From Halanaerobium polyolivorans (GTDB taxonomy: Bacteria > Bacillota > Halanaerobiia > Halanaerobiales > Halanaerobiaceae), in NCBI RefSeq assembly GCF_020711195.1, contig NZ_JAJFAT010000008.1:1-64000 (forward strand): DNA of 64,000 nucleotides. The letters run 5' to 3'. Both the position numbers and the translations under genes were made by a program. Within the stretch, counting starts at the first letter, position 1; every line of letters starts with the position of its first letter. The notes under the pieces are model-generated. The model worked only from the letters and a program-made list of their open reading frames with translations, was not told the DNA's origin and did no database searches. Of the stretch, positions 56,723 to 64,000 are shown in pieces.

Positions 56723-58975
56723 TTAAAGCCTGTAATATAAACCAACCCTTTTGATATAGGTCAATAAATTTTTGTAGCTTTGGTGTTCACAAATAGTGCT
56801 GCTGTCACCGATAAATATTACTTTTCTTTTGGCCCTTGTTAAAGCCACATTTAGCCTTCTTAAGTCTCTTAAAAAACCAATATTGGCTTCATCATTACTT
56901 CTTACAGCAGAAAAGACGATCATCTCTTTTTCTCTACCTTGAAATGCATCTACTGTATCGATTTCTATTTCTGCTAAATTATTATGCTGATTTAAAAGAT
57001 CAACCTGATCTTTATAAGGTGTAATTACAGCAATATGATGTTCATCCATAGAAAGCATAACTGCTCTATCAAGTATATCCAAAACTATTTCTGCTTCAAC
57101 CGGGTTATCATAAGAACTTGAAGCTTTCAGTGATCTTTCCGCAGCCTCCATATCTATGGTGTCTAAAAAGACCATTGGAAATTCTGCTTTTAGAGCTTTT
57201 TCGGTGAAACATTTTTCTGATTGAGGATTAATTCCTAAATCACTTAAATCGGCATCTGCAACAGAAGGGTCAGCTCTTAAACTATCATTATAAAAGTTGA
57301 GACTTGAAAACCCCATAATCTTTCTATTCATTCTGTACTGAATAATCAAGCTTGAAAGTGCATCATCTCCATGCAGCTCAGAGAGTTTTTCAAACAAGGA
57401 TTTTGCAAGGCCTTCACCAGCAGCTTTTTGATTGATAACCGTTGGGGGAAGTTGTTTATGATCTCCCAGTAAAATGCTTTTATCTGCCTTAAAATATGGG
57501 ATCAAAGCAGCAGGCTGAGTTGCCTGGGTTGCTTCATCTATCACACTTAAATCAAAATGAAAATCCTCCAGTATTTCCGAACCGGCAGTTATATTTGTCG
57601 AACAGATCACATCAGCCTTATTTAAAACAGCTTCAACTGCTTGTTTTTCTAATCTCTCGATCTGCTTAAAATATTTATCTATTTTTGACTGCAGTTCAAG
57701 CCAGCTTGCCATTTCATCAATTACCCTGGGGCTAATTCCCCGCACATGATGTTCTATATCTCTTTCTGCATATTCTTTGATTTCCTGGTCTGAAAGACCT
57801 CGCCTGTATTTTCCACCTGGATAAATATAGGAATCCTGTTTGTTAATCAAATCAGAGACTTCATCTCTCAATTTTTCAGCTTCCATATAAGAATGATGTT
57901 TTAAAACCCTATCATCAAGGGTATGTTTTCTCAATTTTTTGTTAACTCTAATCGGATGACCAACCCGTATAACATTAAGCTCTTTTTCAACTAACAATTC
58001 CAATAAGTTATCTACAGCGGTATTGGATTGGGCTGCTGCCAGAACCTCAGCTCCATTTTTGACGGCTTCACAGATAAGTTCAACCGCAGTAACTGTTTTG
58101 CCCGTACCTGGTGGTCCCTGAATTAAATAAAAGTCTTCTGCTGCTAGAGAATGTTCTACAGCTTTTATCTGGCTTTGATTAAGAAAGTTGGATTGGAATT
58201 TTGATTTGGCTGCATTTTTAAAGCCTTTTTTTGCTAAAAGAATATCTCGCTTTCTTTCTTCAACTTTATTTTGAGGTTTTTTTACTTTTTCTAAGGCAGA
58301 AAACATTCTATCAAAGCTGGTTTCATTGACAAACAAATCTAATCTTACCCCTTTACTATAAATAAATTCCGGGGGGTGTTTTTCAAAAGCGACTGTGATA
58401 GAATAACTTGTTTTTTCAGCTACTGTTCCGGTTGGATTATTGGGATGTAATGGTTTATCTAAACTTATCATTACCAGATCACCTGTTGTTATCTCTGTTT
58501 CAGGTAATTTTTTTCCGGAATATTTTGAGCTGAATTTTACCAGAGGTTTATGCCCAAAAGCCGTGCCGGCATCTTTGCCCCGTAAATCAAGCATAGCTCT
58601 ACCCTTAGCCTGTCTTTCACTAGGGCTTAAATACTTAATTTCTAATTTGTGTCTATCTATTTCTTCTTCTCTTTCTAATTGCAGCAATTGCGAAAATTTA
58701 TTATAATAATCCATAATTTCTTTATCTACTAAATCATCAGGATTTTTGGCCTTGATATTAACCTTTACTCCACCAATTTGGTTGCCATCCATGGTTTCAA
58801 TAATCTTTGCTGCAGAAGCAAGTTCAACTTCTACCTCTGCTTTTTTGGAATTTTTATCTATTCTAATTTTACCAATGTTATTGCTGTCAGTACCAACTTC
58901 ATTTATAAAAGCTCCTACAATATCACCTGGTCCAATACTTTTATCTATCTCCGAAATAACTAAAGTAACCATCAT
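56723..58975 (-). CDS. Upf1/IGHMBP2-family helicase with N-terminal DbpA-type RNA-binding domain
   Basis: A 750-aa protein. Residues about 14-76 (PGDIVGAFINEVGTD, IGKIRIDKNSKKAEVEV) match the DbpA RNA-binding domain normally found at the C-terminus of DEAD-box proteins. A beta-rich region follows, then an SF1B helicase core: GPPGTGKT at 287-294, IDEATQATQPAALIP, LGDHKQLPPTV, YRMNRKIMGF, VDAFQGREKEMIVFSAVR and VALTRAKRK. It should unwind RNA or DNA 5' to 3'. It lies after dcd (12 bases) in the acpS-nnrD-dcd series. ATG 58975 with GGAGG. Confidence 0.88.
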   Translation of the reverse strand: MMVTLVISEIDKSIGPGDIVGAFINEVGTDSNNIGKIRIDKNSKKAEVEVELASAAKIIETMDGNQIGGVKVNIKAKNPDDLVDKEIMDYYNKFSQLLQLEREEEIDRHKLEIKYLSPSERQAKGRAMLDLRGKDAGTAFGHKPLVKFSSKYSGKKLPETEITTGDLVMISLDKPLHPNNPTGTVAEKTSYSITVAFEKHPPEFIYSKGVRLDLFVNETSFDRMFSALEKVKKPQNKVEERKRDILLAKKGFKNAAKSKFQSNFLNQSQIKAVEHSLAAEDFYLIQGPPGTGKTVTAVELICEAVKNGAEVLAAAQSNTAVDNLLELLVEKELNVIRVGHPIRVNKKLRKHTLDDRVLKHHSYMEAEKLRDEVSDLINKQDSYIYPGGKYRRGLSDQEIKEYAERDIEHHVRGISPRVIDEMASWLELQSKIDKYFKQIERLEKQAVEAVLNKADVICSTNITAGSEILEDFHFDLSVIDEATQATQPAALIPYFKADKSILLGDHKQLPPTVINQKAAGEGLAKSLFEKLSELHGDDALSSLIIQYRMNRKIMGFSSLNFYNDSLRADPSVADADLSDLGINPQSEKCFTEKALKAEFPMVFLDTIDMEAAERSLKASSSYDNPVEAEIVLDILDRAVMLSMDEHHIAVITPYKDQVDLLNQHNNLAEIEIDTVDAFQGREKEMIVFSAVRSNDEANIGFLRDLRRLNVALTRAKRKVIFIGDSSTICEHQSYKNLLTYIKRVGLYYRL

Positions 58976-58987
58976 AATACCTCCAAC

Positions 58988-59530
58988 TTAACTGTTTTTG
59001 TTCTCTATATCTTCAAAAACTTTTGTGCCCACAGTATTTTTCTGTCCCTGATATTTACCTCGATATGGGTTTTGAGCGGAATTATCCATCTGTGCAAAAA
59101 CCAACTGACAGATTCTTCTTTCTGCTTCTAATTTGATAGGTAAACGATTTGCATTAAATAATTCAAGGGTAATTTGACCTTCAAAACCTGGATCGACCCA
59201 GCCGGCATTTTGAATAAAAAGACCCATTCTACCGATAGAACTTCTTCCCTCAACAAAGGCTGTTACATTGTCAGGTAGTTTGATATATTCTTTGGTAGTA
59301 GCCAATAAAAAAGAGTGGGGAGGAATAATAATTTCTGTTCCTATTACTTCCTCATAACTAACCTGTTCAGTTAAAGTCATCAAGGGTAGACTGTTTTCAT
59401 TCACTTTTAAAAAATCGTTACCCAGCCTCATATCTACAGAGGCAGGTTGAATTTGTATATTATCTACCGGATCTATAATTAAAGTTTTTTCTTTAAGCAT
59501 CTTTTTAATTGTCTTATCTGATAAAATCAT
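58988..59530 (-). CDS. dcd: dCTP deaminase
   Basis: A 180-aa Dcd trimer subunit: VEGRSSIGRMGLFIQNAGWV (nucleotide and catalytic loop), PGFEGQITLELFN and a C-terminal GKYQGQKNTVGTKVFED. It deaminates dCTP to dUTP. Whether it is mono- or bifunctional (with dUTPase activity) cannot be decided by eye. It lies between nnrD and the helicase gene in the same direction. Confidence 0.93.
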   Translation of the reverse strand: MILSDKTIKKMLKEKTLIIDPVDNIQIQPASVDMRLGNDFLKVNENSLPLMTLTEQVSYEEVIGTEIIIPPHSFLLATTKEYIKLPDNVTAFVEGRSSIGRMGLFIQNAGWVDPGFEGQITLELFNANRLPIKLEAERRICQLVFAQMDNSAQNPYRGKYQGQKNTVGTKVFEDIENKNS

Positions 59531-59554
59531 CTTCTCTCTCCTTGTATTTTATTT

Positions 59555-61144
59555 TTAAGTTAAAGTCTTCCATACCTCTGTTAAATATTCGATTAAATCT
59601 CCTGATTTAAGTCCAAAATCACTTTTAGCTAAAGAAGCCTTTTCACCGGCTCTGCCATGTACATAAACTGCTAAAGCTGCTGCTTCAAATGGAGCCATTC
59701 CCTGCCCAATCAGGGCTGAAACAATACCAGTTAAGACATCACCACTACCAGCTGTGGCCATTCCATTTGTACCAGTATTATTAAGATAAATCCTTCCATC
59801 TGCTGCCGCTATTACTGTTAAAGCTCCTTTAAGTATTAAATTAAGCTGATATTTAACTGCAAACTCCTGGGCTATCTCAATCTTATTCTGATTTATTTGA
59901 GCTGGAGAAAGATCTATTAATCTTGCCATCTCACCGGGATGAGGGGTCAATAATATCTCTCCCTGATATTTTTTTAAAAGTTCTAAATCAGAAATCGAAT
60001 TAAGAGCATCAGCATCCATAACCAGAGGTACTGCTAAATTTTCTAATATTTCTTTTATCACCTTTTTACTAGCTTTATTTAAACCTAATCCTGGGCCAAC
60101 TGCTAAAACATCTAGCTTTTGAGCGAAGTCAAGAATGCTTTCAACCGCCTTTTCAGAAATAATTCCATTTTTAGAAGGCAGACTTTTAGTTAAAACTTCT
60201 CTTAACTCAAAAGCAGCTCTTTCTATTTCTTCAGCTAAAAGCAGATAAACAAGACCTGAACCACTCCTTAAAGCAGCATCAGCACTGAGCAGTGGAGCAC
60301 CATCCATACCACGTGATCCTGCCAAAAATGCAGCTCTGCCAAATGTTCCCTTATGGCCATCTCTTTTTCTCTGCGGTAGAAATTTTTTGGCCTTGTTCTG
60401 GGTCATCAACTGCACACCTTCAGAATTTTTTGCCAGTACAGACTCTTTGATACCAATATCAATAATCTTAACTTTACCGGCATAATCAGCACCGGGAAAA
60501 AGCAGTAAACCCCTTTTATAGGCAGCCATTACTGCAGTATGATCAGCTTTAATCGCCCTACCTAGAACTGAACCGTTTAAACCATTAATACCTGAAGGGA
60601 TATCAACAGCTAAGACCACTGCCTTTTTTTGTTTTAAATCATTGATCAAAGCAATAATTTCTCCTGCATTTCCCCTAACCTCACCTTTGATTCCCGTACC
60701 TAATAATGCATCAATTATGAGCTCGGCTTTTTTTAGTTTTGCTTCCAGCTCTTTTTTAGTTAAATTATCATAGCTGCTGCATTTTATTTTGTTATATAAA
60801 GCTAATTCATAATTTTTTTGGTTGATATCTCTAAGCTCAGATTCGCTTGAACTTAAGATGATCTCCGGTTTATAACCCCAGTTTGCTAAAAATCTGGCTG
60901 CAGCCAAACCATCACCACCATTATTACCTTTACCAACAAAGATTAAAATATTGATATCTTCTTTATCCAGTTCTGCTGAATTTTTATAATAATTAGCCTG
61001 ATAGAAAAAGTTATGCTTAATAATTTTATCGGCCAATTCTGCTGTTCCCCTGGCTGCTGCTTCCATCAGTAAAATTTCTGGAAAGCCAGCATCTATAGTT
61101 TCTTGATCTGATTTAGCCATTGATTTTGGTCTTAGGACATACAT
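59555..61144 (-). CDS. nnrD: Bifunctional NAD(P)HX epimerase / ADP-dependent dehydratase
   Basis: A 529-aa fusion. The N-terminal YjeF/NnrE epimerase domain (about 1-215) has VGKGNNGGDGLAAARFL and AVDIPSGING. The C-terminal NnrD kinase-fold dehydratase (about 235-525) has GHKGTFGRAAFLAGS, LLTPHPGEMARL and NGMATAGSGDVLTGIV. It repairs hydrated NADH and NADPH. It follows acpS two bases later, an order shared with B. subtilis, where alr and ndoAI-ndoA come next; here dcd and a helicase stand in place of alr. Confidence 0.95.
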   Translation of the reverse strand: MYVLRPKSMAKSDQETIDAGFPEILLMEAAARGTAELADKIIKHNFFYQANYYKNSAELDKEDINILIFVGKGNNGGDGLAAARFLANWGYKPEIILSSSESELRDINQKNYELALYNKIKCSSYDNLTKKELEAKLKKAELIIDALLGTGIKGEVRGNAGEIIALINDLKQKKAVVLAVDIPSGINGLNGSVLGRAIKADHTAVMAAYKRGLLLFPGADYAGKVKIIDIGIKESVLAKNSEGVQLMTQNKAKKFLPQRKRDGHKGTFGRAAFLAGSRGMDGAPLLSADAALRSGSGLVYLLLAEEIERAAFELREVLTKSLPSKNGIISEKAVESILDFAQKLDVLAVGPGLGLNKASKKVIKEILENLAVPLVMDADALNSISDLELLKKYQGEILLTPHPGEMARLIDLSPAQINQNKIEIAQEFAVKYQLNLILKGALTVIAAADGRIYLNNTGTNGMATAGSGDVLTGIVSALIGQGMAPFEAAALAVYVHGRAGEKASLAKSDFGLKSGDLIEYLTEVWKTLT

Positions 61145-61146
61145 TT

Positions 61147-61524
61147 TTAAGCTCCTTCCAGAATAATTTGAGCAATACTAAAATCTTTTTCATGTGAGAT
61201 AGTTAAAAATATTTTTTCAACATTCATCTCTGCTGCCTGTTCAGCAGTTTTATTATATAATTTAACTTCTGGTTTACCTAAATCATTATTTAAAATTTCT
61301 ATATCCTGCCAGCTGTTATTACGCATTCCAGTTCCTAAGGCCTTTAAAAGCGCTTCCTTAGCAGCAAAACGCGCTGCATAAGAGGCAGCATAGTTGGTCT
61401 GTTTACTGCAGTATTCGATTTCAGAAGCTAAATAAATCTTCTGCAAAAATCTCTCTCCATATTTCTTAATCAGCCTCTCAATACGCTGTTTTTTTACAAT
61501 ATCAATTCCTGTTCCAATTATCAT
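61147..61524 (-). CDS. acpS: Holo-[acyl-carrier-protein] synthase
   Basis: A 125-aa AcpS: IIGTGIDIVKKQRIERL with the first Mg-binding Asp, ARFAAKEALLKALGTGM with the second acidic ligand, and LTISHEKDFSIAQIIL near the end. It transfers phosphopantetheine from CoA to acyl carrier protein. A TTG one codon upstream keeps the frame; ATG 61524 is preferred. First gene of its operon. Confidence 0.94.
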   Translation of the reverse strand: MIIGTGIDIVKKQRIERLIKKYGERFLQKIYLASEIEYCSKQTNYAASYAARFAAKEALLKALGTGMRNNSWQDIEILNNDLGKPEVKLYNKTAEQAAEMNVEKIFLTISHEKDFSIAQIILEGA

Positions 61525-61591
61525 CAACTAAACCTTCTTTCTTGACTGAACTACAATTGTTTAAGCAAATTAATAATACTTACTCTTTATA

Positions 61592-61620
61592 ATTATATTA
61601 AAATTAAGCTATAAATGCAA
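61592..61620 (-). promoter_or_regulatory. Promoter of the acpS operon
   Basis: TTGCAT (61615-61620), 17 bases and a perfect TATAAT (61592-61597) on the minus strand; the -35 is only partly consensus and abuts the glmS terminator. Confidence 0.55.
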
Positions 61621-61622
61621 AA

Positions 61623-61648
61623 ACCGGGCCAGAGAAAACTGACCCGGT
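61623..61648 (-). terminator. Terminator after glmS
   Basis: ACCGGGTCAG and CTGGCCCGGT pair with one mismatch around a six-base loop; T5 follows on the minus strand. Confidence 0.9.
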
Positions 61649-61681
61649 GAGCTTTTATTAAGTCAATATTTTCACTTTTGC

Positions 61682-63511
61682 TTACTCAACAGTAACACTT
61701 TTGGCAAGATTTCTGGGCTGATCTATATCTTTACCACAGACCAAAGCAGTATAATAAGCCAATAACTGCAGAGGTATTATAGCCAATAAACCAGCAAAAT
61801 ATTGATTTAATTGAGGTAATTCAAATACATGATCTACACTTTCTTTTTCATAATTTTGACCTTCCATTGTGATCAAAAATGTATCTGCACCCCTAGCTTT
61901 AACCTCTTTTAAATTACTGAAGAGTTTATTGAAAATATCTGTTCTACTGCCTAATGCAACAACAGGAACCCCTTCCTCAACCAGGGCCAGAGTACCATGT
62001 TTTAGTTCACCTGCTGGATATGCTTCAGCGTGAATATATGAAATCTCCTTTAACTTTAAGGCTCCCTCCAGTGCTAAAGTATAATCTGTATTTCTACCTA
62101 TAAAAAAGATATGTTTTTGTTCAGCATATGAGCGAGCAATTTCTTTGATTTTCTCTTCACTTTGCTTGATCATCTGTCTGCTCAGCTCAGGTAATCTAAT
62201 CAAGTCATTGGTGTATTTTTTTACTGTCTCAGCATCAATATCAGCTCTCTGCCTCATACCATCTACAGCAAGCATGTAAAAAGCTGCAACCATATTAGTA
62301 TAAGCTTTGGTTGATGCCACGGCGATTTCTAGACCAGCATTTAAATAAAGCACCATATCCGACTCCCTGGCAATACTGCTGTCTCTGCCGTTTACTAGGG
62401 CTAAGACATCTGCCCCTTTAGATTTGGCCAAGCGCAAGGCTGCTAGTGTATCTGCAGTTTCTCCCGACTGACTGACAACTATCATCAATGTCTTATCATT
62501 GACTAAAGGGTTACGATAACGATATTCACTGGCAACTTCTACTTCTACCGGCAGTTTCAGCATATCTTCAAGTAGATATTTAGCTAAATAACCAGAGTGA
62601 TAGGCAGTTCCACAGGCCACAACATGAATTTTATCATAATCACTAAGCCAATCTGATTTTAAACCACTTTCACTTAAATCCAATTTACCAGCCTGCAGAC
62701 GATCCTGCAGCAGCCATTTTAAAGATTCTGGCTGTTCATTGATTTCTTTTAACATAAAATGTTCATAGCCCTGTTTTTCGGCCATTTCTGAACTCCAATT
62801 GATCTTAGTACTATTTTTGTCAGCAATTAAACTGCCACTAAAAGAGTAGATTTCTACTTTATCCTGTCTAATATCAGCCATCTCTTCATTTTCCAGAATA
62901 TAAAAATCGTCTGTATAATCAAGATAAGCAGGAATATCAGAAGCTAAAAAGTTTTCGTTTTTCCCCAGGCCTACGATCAATGGACTATCTTTACGGACTG
63001 CAATTATTCTATCCTTTTCAGCTTTAGACATCACAGCCATGGCAAATGAACCTTCAAGTTGAGTAATTGCCTTGTTTACAGCAGCTCTTAAATCACCATC
63101 ATAATACTTAGCAATCAGATGGGCTGCTACTTCTGTATCTGTTTCAGATGTGAATTCTTTTCCTTCAGCAAGCAGAGCTTCTTTTAAAGCACTAAAGTTT
63201 TCAATGATCCCATTATGGACAACAACGATTTCATCTACAGAATCTGTATGAGGATGGGAGTTTCTATCAGAAGGCTTACCATGAGTTGCCCATCTGGTAT
63301 GACCTATCCCGGTCACTCCATTAAAAATCTCATTTTCTGCAGCTGTATTGAGTTTATTTAATTTCCCCTGTTTTTTAACAAGCTTTATCCCTTCTTCTTC
63401 CTGAACAGCTATTCCAGCTGAATCATAACCTCGGTATTCCAACTTTTTTAAACCAGAAAGAAGTATTGGAGCAGCTTCTTTATCTCCTATATAACCAACA
63501 ATTCCACACAT
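61682..63511 (-). CDS. glmS: Glutamine-fructose-6-phosphate aminotransferase (isomerizing)
   Basis: A 609-aa GlmS. The N-terminal nucleophile Cys2 is in MCGIVGYIGD, with GHTRWATHGKPSDRNSHPH in the glutaminase domain. Two SIS domains follow (VACGTAYHSGYLAKYLLED and VVSQSGETADTLAALRLAK in the first). The C-terminus is LAKSVTVE. It makes glucosamine-6-phosphate for cell-wall synthesis. A glmS ribozyme lies in its leader and the glmM gene end is upstream. ATG 63511 with GGAGG. Confidence 0.98.
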   Translation of the reverse strand: MCGIVGYIGDKEAAPILLSGLKKLEYRGYDSAGIAVQEEEGIKLVKKQGKLNKLNTAAENEIFNGVTGIGHTRWATHGKPSDRNSHPHTDSVDEIVVVHNGIIENFSALKEALLAEGKEFTSETDTEVAAHLIAKYYDGDLRAAVNKAITQLEGSFAMAVMSKAEKDRIIAVRKDSPLIVGLGKNENFLASDIPAYLDYTDDFYILENEEMADIRQDKVEIYSFSGSLIADKNSTKINWSSEMAEKQGYEHFMLKEINEQPESLKWLLQDRLQAGKLDLSESGLKSDWLSDYDKIHVVACGTAYHSGYLAKYLLEDMLKLPVEVEVASEYRYRNPLVNDKTLMIVVSQSGETADTLAALRLAKSKGADVLALVNGRDSSIARESDMVLYLNAGLEIAVASTKAYTNMVAAFYMLAVDGMRQRADIDAETVKKYTNDLIRLPELSRQMIKQSEEKIKEIARSYAEQKHIFFIGRNTDYTLALEGALKLKEISYIHAEAYPAGELKHGTLALVEEGVPVVALGSRTDIFNKLFSNLKEVKARGADTFLITMEGQNYEKESVDHVFELPQLNQYFAGLLAIIPLQLLAYYTALVCGKDIDQPRNLAKSVTVE

Positions 63512-63546
63512 ATATATTGACCTCCATTTATTTTGCGCTTTTTTAC

Positions 63547-63581
63547 AATATTAAAGATTTCTTAGAATATTAAAGATTTCT
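63547..63581. repeat. 16-bp direct repeat in the glmS leader
   Basis: AATATTAAAGATTTCT occurs at 63547-63562 and again at 63566-63581, between the ribozyme and the glmS start. No function is evident. Confidence 0.8.
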
Positions 63582-63658
63582 ATTTAGTTTTTAAAGTATC
63601 AGCTTTTTATTATCTTCTTTGTCTCAGCAGTTACCCACCAATTTTAAAAGATAATATT

Positions 63659-63756
63659 AAGGTAGAAAGGCTGCTACCTGAGAGCATCCGCCGAAAACTC
63701 GATAACTCTCTCCCTCGTCAACCTGATTTAATCTCTTGAGATCAGGTTCTGGCGCT
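63659..63756 (-). ncRNA. glmS ribozyme/riboswitch
   Basis: On the minus strand the element starts A-GCGCCAGAAC (predicted self-cleavage between 63756 and 63755), then a stem AACCTGAT/ATCAGGTT, the conserved core segments TTGACGAGG, TTATCGA and TTTTCGGCGGATGC, and a final AGGTAG/CTACCT hairpin. In this RNA class, glucosamine-6-phosphate triggers self-cleavage and mRNA decay, giving feedback on glmS. Confidence 0.95.
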
Positions 63757-63777
63757 TTTAACTACAGCTAAATATTC

Positions 63778-63788
63778 TCACCTCCTTT
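63778..63788 (-). promoter_or_regulatory. Shine-Dalgarno sequence without an evident start, upstream of the ribozyme
   Basis: AAAGGAGGTGA on the minus strand is close to perfect complementarity to the 16S rRNA tail, about 22 bases before the ribozyme cleavage site. No ATG, GTG or TTG at normal spacing opens a frame longer than a few codons. Confidence 0.45.
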
Positions 63789-63899
63789 AAATAAGATAAT
63801 TTTTAGTAAATAAATCACGACTAGACAATAACAACAATTTCCAAATATAATAATAAGCTAAAATTAGAGAAAAAGCAAATTCTAGCTCAGATTATTATT

Positions 63900-64000
63900 T
63901 TAATTTAACTCTTCAGAGATAATATCACTTAGTATTTTTTCCCATTTTCTCAATAATGCTTCATCTTTACCTTCCAGCATTACTCTAATCAGGGGCTCAG
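63900..64000 (-). CDS. glmM: Phosphoglucosamine mutase GlmM (3' end only)
   Basis: The last 32 residues of a minus-strand gene that enters from the right edge: EPLIRVMLEGKDEALLRKW, ending IISEELN, stop at 63900-63902. EPxIRVMxEG near the C-terminus is the phosphate-binding end of phosphohexomutases, and a position before the glmS ribozyme and glmS supports GlmM, which interconverts glucosamine-6- and -1-phosphate. Confidence 0.8.
   Translation of the reverse strand, partial: EPLIRVMLEGKDEALLRKWEKILSDIISEELN

Overview
The window is AT-rich, gene-dense bacterial chromosome with strong AGGAGG ribosome-binding sites and sigma-A-type promoters. A CIRCE/GroESL operon, a glmS ribozyme, gatCAB next to ligA and pcrA, pyruvate phosphate dikinase with its regulator, and a trimeric NAD/ferredoxin-type [FeFe] hydrogenase point to an anaerobic fermentative low-GC Firmicute. 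I infer a member of the Halanaerobiales (Halanaerobium-like). No rRNA, tRNA, CRISPR array, insertion sequence or prophage is visible. Almost every gene lies on the minus strand.

Layout, left to right. (1) 1-6,985: sugar-alcohol catabolism. It holds the start of a class II fructose-bisphosphate aldolase, a DeoR-type regulator, an atypical phosphofructokinase, mannitol PTS IICB and IIA, mannitol-1-phosphate dehydrogenase, a 6-phospho-3-hexuloisomerase-like SIS protein and a ribulose-phosphate-epimerase-like protein. (2) 7,320-10,051: a small membrane protein, then an ArsR repressor with a CoA-disulfide/persulfide reductase-rhodanese fusion, behind a consensus promoter overlapped by a 28-bp palindrome. 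(3) 10,120-18,806: Nudix, gatB, gatA, gatC, ligA, pcrA and a DUF123 gene. (4) 18,909-29,401: hflX, convergent with a long operon of hslO, a DUF4359 gene, recJ, a three-gene AddAB-like set (PD-(D/E)XK nuclease, UvrD-like helicase, AddB-like NTPase) and a DUF456 gene. (5) 29,403-37,217: peroxiredoxin, FAD dehydrogenase, YerC-type regulator, guaA, ppdK and the PPDK regulator. (6) 37,393-47,339: groEL, groES, a radical-SAM/PDZ protein, tsaD, tsaB, tsaE, proC, proA, proB and a glucose-type PTS IIA. (7) 47,392-55,786: the hydABC hydrogenase operon with accessory 2Fe-2S, ATPase, PHP and DRTGG proteins and a HydS-like sensory hydrogenase gene broken by one in-frame TAA. (8) 55,804-61,620: an EndoA-type toxin-antitoxin operon with an extra 48-aa antitoxin-tail-like gene, a DbpA-domain/Upf1-like helicase fusion, dcd, nnrD and acpS. 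(9) 61,623-64,000: glmS with its ribozyme, and the end of glmM.

How the parts fit: imported hexitol phosphate should reach fructose-6-phosphate and pass through PFK and aldolase. Fermentation electrons can leave as H2 through HydABC, whose promoter region carries a Rex-like palindrome. PPDK and its regulator reversibly link pyruvate and PEP. The most distinctive items are the split AddAB-like set, the nonsense-interrupted sensory hydrogenase, the permuted radical-SAM/PDZ protein, the DbpA-helicase fusion and the PFK with several altered active-site and effector residues. All family calls come from reading motifs; no database search was run.
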